Position numbers and translations under genes: made by a program. Shown piece by piece: positions 56,201-64,000 of a stretch of 64,000 bases of DNA. Under the pieces are notes generated by a model that was not told where the DNA came from, made no database searches, and saw only the letters and a program-made list of their open reading frames with translations. Numbering within the stretch: position 1 is the stretch's first letter; each line of letters opens with the position of its first letter. The DNA comes from Eudorina sp. 2006-703-Eu-15 (lineage: Eukaryota > Chlorophyta > Chlorophyceae > Chlamydomonadales > Volvocaceae), in the NCBI GenBank assembly GCA_003117195.1, contig BDSI01000005.1, positions 232,857 through 296,856 of the forward strand. Direction: 5' to 3'.

Positions 56201-59200
56201 CTCCCTGGAGGGCGACCCGGGGGCGGGCGGCGGGGAGACGACGGGGGCCGGGGCGGGGGCCGGCGCCTCAGCGGAGCTGGAGACGCAGGCCGGCGGGTCC
56301 GTCCCGATGGGGGGCCCGCGGCGAGGCGCGGGCGGCGGGTCGTCCAGTCCCCCGCTGGGGCCCGTTCTGGGCGGCGTACTGGGAGGTGCGGCTCGTGTCC
56401 GGGGGGCGGGGGGATTCAGGGGTGGGGAGGGGAGGGGAGGGGAGGGTCTCTGCAAGACTTGCCGTACCCGCCGTACACTGCCGTACTGTATGTGTCGGCC
56501 TGCCGAGGGTCGTGCGGTATCGGCCCGCAGGCGTCGCGCTGCTGGCGGCTGTGTCCGTCCTGGGGGCGGTGGGGTGGCGAGCGTGGCGGCGGCGGAGACA
56601 GCCGAGAAGAGGAGGCGGAGGTGGCCGCAGCGGCAGCAACGGACCCCTGGACAACGGCAGCAGCAGCAGCAGCGGCGGTGCAACAGCCTCCGGGGCCACG
56701 ATGGACAACAACGTGCTGAGCTGGTGAGGGCTGCTGCTCGGGGGGGGCTGCTGCTCGGGGGGGCTGCTGCTCGGGGGGGCTGCTGCTCGGGGGGGCTGCT
56801 GCTCGGGGGGGGGGCTGCTGCTCGGGGGGGCTGCTGCTGGGGGGGGGGCCCCTGCTGCTCGGGGGGGGGGCTTGCTGCTGGGGGGTGGGGGGGGCCTGCT
56901 GCTCGGGGGGGGGGGGCTGCTGCTGCTGCTCGGGGCTGCTCGGGGAGCACCATGGGCTGCCGGGGGCGGCTGGGAGGGGGGGCTGGGGTCGGCTGGGGGC
57001 TGCTGGTAGGGGGATGTGCACCGCAAGTGGCCGCGGGCCGCCGCACACCGCCTGGGCGTGGGGCAACCAACGACGGTGACCGCATTCCCCCCTCCATGCC
57101 ACTCCATTCCCACCCTCAACCCCTGCGTGTGTACTGCGTCCACGGCTCGTGTGTGCGGGTGTGTACGGCATTCCGGTTGCCGCGTCCGTTCCAGGGTTTG
57201 ACAGTCCCGGGGGGTGCCGGTGCCGCTGCCGCTGCGGGCCGTGACGGCTCACCTCAGTCGGGTGGTCCGCCTCCTCCCGAACGCCGCACCACCACCACCA
57301 CCACCACCAGCAGGAAGGCACCTCATGGCAAAGTTCGCCCGGCAATGTGACAAACCCTTTCCCCCGACCCACTGCCCCTCATGCCTTGAGCTGCTCCCGG
57401 GCTCGCTGGGACACATTACGAACACCCCATGGTCATAATCACTTGACATATTGGGCGCACGTGGTCGTTGGGTTTACGTGATCGTTGGTGGTGTGTGTGT
57501 GTGTATGTGTGTATGTGTCGGATGATGTGGCTCTCACACAGCAGCTCCAGGGAGTTTGTGGCGATCATCAAGGTCGACCTAGCCGCCGCGGGCGGCGGCA
57601 ACCCGCCGCCGGATCGGTCCGCGTCGACCGACCCGCGGGTCACCAGCTCCAGCGACGACTCCCCCTTGGGGCTGGCCGGCGCCGGCGCCAGCGGCAGCAG
57701 CAGCGGCGGCGGCGACGCGGACGCAGACGCGGGTCCGGTCGGTACGGCGACGCTGCTGGCGGCGCCGTCGGGAAGGGACCGTGGTGATCCACACGGGCGA
57801 GGCACAGATGCGGGGCTGGCAGCGCCGGCGGCGGTGGCGGCGGCGGCGGCGGAGGCCGTGGGCATTGAGGTCCGCCATCCGGGGTCCCAAGATGGGGGCC
57901 GTCTGCGCGCTGCGGATAGCCACAGTCCGGTTGCTGGGGGGGCCGCAGCAGCGCCGTCGGGGCCGGAGCCTGGGCCGGCGGCGGCGGAGAGGGCGAGGGC
58001 GAGAGCAGAGGCGGCGGCGGAGGCCGTTTGTGGTGGGGTCGGCGGAGGCGGCGGCTTGGCCGAGGCGGTGGCGGTGGCGCGGCGAGCCGCAGTCGGTGGG
58101 TGCGTGGGCCCAGGGAGGGGGGTGTCCTGGGGGAGGTGGGGTCCAGGAGGGGGTGGGGTCCAGGAGGGGGTGGGGTGTCCAGGAAAGGGATGTCGCCAGG
58201 CTGGGGCAAGGCGGATTGCGATCAGGTTGCGGTTCCCGCTCCTCTGGGTCCGGACAAGCACTGGCGGGGCCCGGAACCTGGCCCCTCTCTGTCCCGTTCC
58301 TGAAGCCCACACCGTACACAGGCAATGACCCATGGGCCCCCGGCTGACAGGTGGGCCTTACCCGGTGCTGTTGTGTTTCGGCTCCAGGGTTGTACTGTGC
58401 AGGTGTGGAGCAGTGCGCTGCCCCCTCTGCCGGTGCCGCTGCCCCCGCCGGCCCGGCTGCCCTCCGCTGCCTGGCGCCCGAGGTGGCCCTGACCCCGGTC
58501 ACCCGCGTCACCCCGCTGCGGCCCGGGGTGCGGCTGGCGGGGGCGGCCCTGGAGGCGCTGGGGGGGGTGAAGCTGCTGCCGGTCACTCTGGGCAAGGGCA
58601 GCTTCGGCCGGGTGGTGGAGGGGGTGTATTGCGGGGAGAGGGTGGCGGTCAAGGTGCTCAACCAGGGGCTCTTGGGCGTCGGCGGACTGACGGCCGCGAC
58701 GGGGGCAGGGGGGCCGGGGGCGGGGCCGGAGGGGGCGGCGGAGGCGCCGCCGCCGCCGCCGGGTGCTGTGGCCGCCGGCGCCGCCGGCTCAGAGATGGCG
58801 GAGGCGGAGGTGACTTGCATCGCTGGCGCCATCCAGCAGCAGCAGGAGGGGGAGGGGGAGCAGCGGCAGCTTGCTGAGCTGCAGCAGCGACAGCAGCCGC
58901 AGCAGCCGCAGGAGCGCCCGAACCCTATCGTCCGCTACGACCGCCACGAGTGGGAGGGGCAAGGTCTGGCGGCCCTGGCTCAGGAGGTGGAGGTGCTGGC
59001 GCGCTGCCAGCACCCCAACATCGTGAGGCTGCTGGCGGCGTCCCTGGAGTGAGTCCCTAGGGTCTTTCCTGGAGTGGGCCCTTCGTCGGGTCCGAACAGG
59101 GTCCCTGGAGTGTGTACATACATACCCGGGTCATTAGGGCGCCTGCTGTGGGCGGGGGGGGGCGGGCGTCGGTGTGCTTAATGAGAAACCCTACCGCCCA

Positions 59201-62200
59201 GAACCGCCCGGGCGTCGGTGCGCCCATTACCCGTGCGTGGAGTGGAGTGGAGTGGAGTGGAGTAGGGTTGGAACGGGGTTATGGGGGCAGGGGTGAAAGG
59301 AGAAAGCAACTGCGCGGCTGGGAGCCGATGGGAGGACACGCCCCAGCTGCCACCGGGCTGAGGGGTTTCTCGTCGGCCCCCGTTCCGTTGGTCGATCCCC
59401 TGGCCCCATTGCCCCCTCGCCCTCCCCCCCTCCCCCCTCCCCCCACCCTCCACCCTCCAACCCCCTCCTTCTCAGACCCCCCCGGGTGTGCCTGGTGATG
59501 GAGCTGATGGACACCTCCCTGGACCGACTGCTACACGGACCCACCAGGAGACACCTCCCCCTCACCACGGTGGGTGGGTGGGTGGGTGGGTGCGTGATGC
59601 CCCTGCACGCTTCACCGCCCGCCTTTACGCGCACCCAACCCCTCCCCTGCCCCTGCCCCGCCCCCTCCCCGCCCCTGCCCCCCCCCGCCCCTCCCTCCCG
59701 CTGCAGGTCCTCCACATCGGCATCCAGGTGGCTCGGGCGCTGGCCTTCCTGCACCCCACCATCCTGCACAGAGGTACGGCATGGCACACGGGGGGTAGCG
59801 TCGTACGAATGCCGTATGTCGGTACTGCCAAGATTTGAGCAGTTGGACGCAGTGCATCTGGACTGGGGCTTTCCGCAGTACCCAACCAGGTTGAATGAAT
59901 CAGCTGAGTGGTGCAAGCGTGCAATCCCCCACACTGACCCAGCCCTCTCCCCCTCCCCCTCCCCCTCCCCCCTTTCCCCCTCCCCCTCCCCCCTTTCCCC
60001 CTCCCCCGCTCCCCCCTCCAGACCTCAAACCCGCCAACGTCCTCATCTCCCAGCCCCACAGCGACACGCCCCTCGCAAAGCTGGCGGTGAGCAAAGGACC
60101 TCACGGCGACTGAGGTGCCGCAACCCCCCACCCACCCCACTCTCCCCCCATCCAACCCCCCATCCCCCCCCAACCCCCCATCCCCATCCCCACCCACCCA
60201 CCCATGCTGTCGGAGTGCCCTTGGCATACAACTGAGAAGTTGTTTGCCGACGTACACATTTGCACGGCGGCTGCTGCCACCGCTGCTGCAGCTGCTGTTG
60301 CTGCTGTTGCTGGTGTTGACGCCGCCTCGCTTGCCTTCATATCGTACATCTAATTACGTGCCTACCCATGTACCCACCCGCCTACTTAACGCCCACACCC
60401 TCCTTACCTGGCTCCCGACCAAACCCCCGCCCCCGCCGCCCCCGCCGCCCCCCTCAGGACTTTGGGTTATCCCGGCTGCTGCTGCAGACCGTCCTGGTGA
60501 CCCGCAACCCGGAGGTTGGCACGGTGGGTGTTGGGTGGGCGGGTTGGGAGGAAATGAATTTTGAAATCCACGGTGGGATGAGTAGGAAAAGAAACCCTGT
60601 TGAAACCCCGGGTGGGTGACCTGTGGATGGAGGGAGGGAGAGAGGGAGGGAGGGAGGGAGGGAGGGGTTTAGGGTTTAACCCCCGGCGGGGGGCGGGGGA
60701 GGTCGTTGCGGGCGGGGGGCGGGGGAGGTCGTTGCGGGCGGGGGCGGGGGGAGGTCGTTGCGGGCTGGGGGCGGGGGAGGTCGTTGCGGGCTGGGGGCGG
60801 GGGGAGGTCGTTGCGGGCGGGGGGCGGGGGGAGGTCGTTGCGGGCGGGGGGCGGGGGGAGGTCGTTGCGGGCTGGGGGCGGGGGGAGGTCGTTGCGGGCG
60901 GGGGGCGGGGGGAGGTCGTTGCGGGCGGGGGGCCGCAGTGATGGCTGGGGCCACTGAGGCTCTCCGCCGGCGTTCTCTGATCGGACGTGTCTGTCTGTCT
61001 GTCCGACCGACCGTCCGACCGACCGTCCGACCGTCCGTCTGTCCGTCGCAGGGGCCGTACATCGCCCCGGAGGCGTTCGACGTGACCAACACCACCATCA
61101 CCGACCGAGCGGTGGGGCCTCTGCGTGGGGTGTTGGTGTGATGGGGTGATGGGGTGATCGGGTGATCGGGTGATGGGGTGATGGGGTGATGGTGTGATGG
61201 GTTGTTGGGGTGATGGGGTGTTGGTGTGATGGGGTTTTGGTGTGATGGGGTGTTGGTGTGATGGGGTGATGGGGTGTTGGTGTGATGGTGTGATGGGGTG
61301 ATGGGGTGATGGGGTGATGGCGGCGGGTCCGTTCTGGTGCCACCTTGGCCGCTCGGATGCCGGCCGCGACATGCAAGCGCTGTCGTGCATCAGGAGCACC
61401 AGCAGTAGAAGCTGTAGCAGTTGCAGCTGTAGCAGCAGCCCATATGCCCATTGATTTCTGCACGGCCCGGCCCGTCTGCCGGGCCGCCTCCCTTTCCCCT
61501 CTCCCCCCCCCCGACTCAGGATATTTATGCGCTGGGAGTCATTCTATGGGAGATGCTGACCGGGCAGCGGCCCTGGGCCGGACAGACGACCGTGCAGGTG
61601 TGGGGCCTGGACGGCCGGGTGGGTGGGTGGGTGGATGGGTGGATGTGCTGGATTTACAATAGCATAGGGCCCTCGGCCCAGGGCTCTCCAGGTATGTGCT
61701 GCTCCATTACCACCCCCGGCCCGGTCCGGTATGGTCCGGTATGGCACGGTAACGCTTCCGGTTGTGCCCTCCCCCCTCCTTCGTGTTTTTTCTTTTTACC
61801 CCTTTCTGCCCCCTCCTTCCCCGCCTCCTCCGCCGCCGCCTCCCCCGCCTCCTCCTCCGCCGCCTCCCCCGCCTCTTCCTCCGCCTCCTACCCCGCCTCC
61901 TCCTCCGCCTCTGCCGCCTCCCCCGCCTCCGCCTCCCCCGCCTTCCCCGCCGCCTCCTCCGCCTCCTCCGCCGCCCCCCCCCAGATCGCCTACGCGATCG
62001 CCGTCAACGAGGTGCGGCTGCCGTTGGTCACCCTGCCGCCGGAGCGCTGCCCGCCCAAGCTCAAGAGCCTCATCTCCGACTGCTGGGACCCCGACCCGGC
62101 GCGGCGGCCCGCGGCGGCCGAGCTGGTCAAGGGGCTGGCCCTTGTGCAGGCGGGTGTGGGACTGTGGGTACCTGTGGGGAAGGGCCTGCGGGCGACAGGA

Positions 62201-62311
62201 AAGGGGGAGGAGGGTCGGGCCGCGGACGAGACAAGACACCCACCTGCCGTACAGGTCGTTGCGGTTGAGGGCTTGCTTGGAACGTTGGTTGGGTTGGGTG
62301 GGTGGATGTGA
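53257..62311 (+). CDS. Receptor-like single-pass Ser/Thr (TKL-type) protein kinase
   Basis: Exons: 53257-53583, 53976-54053, 54708-54825, 55378-55640, 56088-56385, 56531-56723, 57542 to about 57730, about 58388-59048, 59476-59569, 59707-59773, 60022-60086, 60458-60523, 61052-61111, 61520-61597, 61985-62311 (stop). Phases close except around the juxtamembrane linker (57.5-58.4 kb), where the donor is a guess. A signal peptide (ILAVAAQAVAAALVSG) leads a Cys-containing extracellular part of about 350 residues without a recognised domain. A membrane segment (VLGGVLGGVALLAAVSVLGA) crosses the 56385/56531 junction and is followed by a basic stop-transfer (WRAWRRRRQ). The kinase domain is complete: LGKGSFGRVVEG, VAVKVL, an Ala/Gln-rich insert of about 80 residues in the N-lobe, EVEVLARCQHPNIV, HRDLKPANVL, DFGLSR, YIAPEAF, DIYALGVILWEMLTG and WDPDPARRP. 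Predicted to phosphorylate cytosolic Ser/Thr targets; ligand unknown. Confidence 0.92.
54440..54542. repeat. 29-bp tandem array, three to four copies
   Basis: Units TCCTGTCGGCGTTGGCCGAT then GCGGATCCG in the kinase intron 54054-54707, directly before the composite repeat. Confidence 0.93.
54542..54646 (+). repeat. Composite intron repeat, blocks A and B together
   Basis: Block A (CCTTTGTCAATGAAGACAGC, GAAACCGCAAAGG) then, about 40 nt later, a diverged block B (CGCTGTTCGGACATGTCCAC, CAATGCC). It lies in kinase intron 54054-54707 and ends 62 nt upstream of the exon at 54708. Confidence 0.85.
55294..55320 (+). repeat. Composite intron repeat, block B fragment
   Basis: AATATGTACCAACTTCCTAT in the kinase intron 54826-55377, ending 58 nt upstream of the exon at 55378. 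Confidence 0.6.
56728..56935 (+). repeat. G-rich minisatellite (GGGGGGCTGCTGCTC)
   Basis: Irregular copies of a 14-20 bp unit with G runs, starting right after the splice donor at 56724 in the kinase intron 56724-57541. Confidence 0.92.
60680..60940 (+). repeat. About 27-bp G-rich tandem array, nine copies
   Basis: Units GGTCGTTGCGGGCGGGGGGC plus GGGGGGA in the kinase intron 60524-61051. Confidence 0.94.
61138..61325 (+). repeat. GATGGGGTGTTGGTGT-type tandem repeat
   Basis: Imperfect 8-16 bp units of GATGGGGT, TTGGTGT and TGATGGGG in the kinase intron 61112-61519. Confidence 0.9.
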
Positions 62312-62481
62312 TCAGGCCGCCTCAGGTGACAGCCGCGCACTACTCGCTACTCGACCCAACCAGTTGCGGTCTTTGCTATTCGCCGTGCGATCGGTACTGT
62401 CTTGCCGTACAAATCGTACACCTGCGCTGCACACGGCCTGTGTCCTGCATGCAACCTTCCCGTTGCTGTCCCACATGTCCC

Positions 62482-62498
62482 TGTAACGTCCGCTGTAA
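62482..62498 (+). terminator. Two TGTAA polyadenylation signals
   Basis: TGTAA at 62482 and 62494 on plus, 170-185 nt after the kinase stop at 62311. Their closeness supports that stop as the real one. Confidence 0.55.
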
Positions 62499-63954
62499 CG
62501 TTCACTCATTCGTTCATTCATGTCCCGCAGGCGCTGCTTGTCAGCCGCGGCGGCGGCGGCACCAGCGGCGCTGCATCCCAGTGCGCGTGTGTGTGCCGAG
62601 GTGATGGGGATGATGGTAGGCCTGCTGCTGCTGCTGCTGCTGCTGCTGCTTCTGTGGCCGGCCGCTGCTAGGGCGGCAGCGGCCGGCGCGGCTGCAGCTG
62701 TCGCTTCGCTTCGCTTACGGTTTCTGCGCCAGCACTCCGAGTGCCGCGGCCGCCGCCTCTGCCGCCTCCACCCCAACCCCGATCGTCGTTGTCCGAGGCG
62801 GGGGTTGGCGACGACGCTGCGGCCACTGCCCTGCCACCAGTGGCGCAACCCCAACTGCCATAACTATCCTGGTTCAATTACTAACCACCGTAATCACTTT
62901 AAATTCACGTTGATCCGCTTTGTTTAAACTTAGTACTGTGATTGTTGTACATTTGTGAATACGGTCGGGTTTGTTACTGCCCTACTGTATGCTTCATTTA
63001 AAAGACAAACGCGGTGGGTGGAGGACAAAGAGACTCTACATATGGCGCTCGATACAGGGGGTCCTTTGAGGTGGGCCACTCTAGGGGGGCGGGCCACTTA
63101 AGGGGACCCCGCCAGGAGCCCCTTGATGGGTCGGGATGAGGGGTGGGGCGGGCGGGGGTTCCGGCGCCCACGGGGGGGTGGCTGGGAGGTGCGACCCCCG
63201 TCCCACCCGACCCGAGGGCGCCTTGCCTGCTTGCCTGCCTGCCTGTGAAGGCTGCCTGTGAAGGCTGCCTGCCTGCCTGCCTGACTGCAAAGCCCTGCGG
63301 CACCACACGTCGCGGCGTCGCACGTGCGGGTGCATTGCAGGCAGGCAGACAGGCCGCCGCTGCTGCCACGTCAGCCGGCTGTAAGGGCACCGCGCGCTCC
63401 GCATTGAGGTATTAACTGCCAACTGCCAACTGCCAACTGGAAGCACGGTGAACTGTCGTAGGATTATCAGAGGCCCCGTCCTTCGGCCGCTGGTGCGGCT
63501 CGCAGCGCGTTTTTTGAACAGCCAGGCGAGGCATGGAGGCCCCAGGAACAGCCAGCCCCAGGATCAGCCAGGCGAGGCAGGTCCCCGGGGGCCCCGCCGT
63601 CCCCCTATAGGCAACCCCTATCGGGGCCCCCTATCGGGAACCCCCCAGGACCGGGGCCGGGGCAGTGGCGGATGCCGGCCCGTACGTGTGGACATGTGTA
63701 CGGCACGTGTGGACATGTGTACGGCACATCGCGTGCCCAGAGCGCGGGTGTATGTGGCGGGTGTGCGTGTTGGTGGGTTGAGTTCGGCCCCCGGAGCGTG
63801 GCCCTCCTTGACTCCGTGTTTATGAATTATGATGGCGGACTCGTGATCGTGTGAGGAGCCGGGCTCACTCGTGGTTAGCCTGAGGCGCGGGTGGGGCTGA
63901 CACCGACCGTGTTCATTAGAGATGACTGAGTCGGGACCGGGGCGTGTGTTCGTA

Positions 63955-63988
<34 letters not shown>

Positions 63989-64000
63989 TTGGCTGGCTGG
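63955..64000. repeat. (CTGG)n microsatellite at window edge
   Basis: About eleven CTGG/GGCT units running to the end of the window. Confidence 0.95.

Larger units (their letters stand above)
62312..64000. other. Kinase 3' UTR and intergenic DNA
   Basis: The part up to about 62.5 kb is 3' untranslated sequence of the kinase. Beyond it are a CTG run (62620-62650), small CCTG repeats (about 63215-63290) and a (CTGG)n tract ending the window (63955-64000). Open frames are short and compositionally biased. I see no supported gene. Confidence 0.5.

Noticed and set aside
63448..63825. 125-codon plus-strand frame near the right edge
   Set aside because: Rich in Arg/Pro/Gly with duplicated CGTGTGGACATGTGTACGGC segments and no domain, start context or splice partners.

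Overview
This window looks like nuclear DNA of a chlorophycean (volvocine, Chlamydomonas-type) green alga. The reasons are very high GC, genes cut into many short exons by GT-AG introns, Ala/Gly/Pro/Gln homopolymers in proteins, TGTAA polyadenylation signals, abundant GT/ATG/CTG microsatellites and minisatellites in introns, and receptor-like cyclase, phosphodiesterase and kinase genes of the kind common in these algae. Species cannot be named from the sequence. The exon models were built by hand from splice sites and reading-frame continuity; for the main genes the phases close exactly across nearly all introns.

Layout, left to right. (1) About 93-5035, minus strand: a secreted protein of unknown function with a clear signal peptide. 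(2) 5750-6250, minus: an orphan coding-like exon, followed by 6.3-10.9 kb with little that can be supported. (3) 10947-23814 (5' end unresolved, possibly to about 24.3 kb), minus: a very large PAS-domain class III nucleotidyl cyclase with guanylyl-type purine-selecting residues. A 5.2 kb exon splits its PAS domain with about 1,700 low-complexity residues. (4) 24735-41163, plus: a membrane protein with TM1, an extracellular CHASE ligand-binding domain, TM2, a linker and a class I cyclic-nucleotide phosphodiesterase domain. (5) 41.2-47.4 kb: repeats, no supported gene. (6) About 47.4-52.8 kb, minus: monofunctional homoserine dehydrogenase of the aspartate-family amino-acid pathway. (7) 53257-62311, plus: a single-pass receptor-like Ser/Thr kinase. 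(8) 62.3-64.0 kb: 3' untranslated and intergenic sequence.

The most interesting unit is the head-to-head pair of guanylyl cyclase and CHASE-phosphodiesterase, whose coding regions start less than about 0.9 kb apart. One enzyme is expected to make cGMP and the other, with an extracellular sensor, to destroy cyclic nucleotide, so the pair could be a co-regulated synthesis/degradation module. A second feature crossing gene borders is a composite intron repeat (two conserved blocks) in introns of four different genes, often 28-67 nt upstream of the splice acceptor, which suggests an introner-like or MITE-like family. A 12-bp palindrome, GACCC(A/G)(C/T)GGGTC, is also strongly over-represented in exons, introns and intergenic DNA and seeds some of the tandem arrays.
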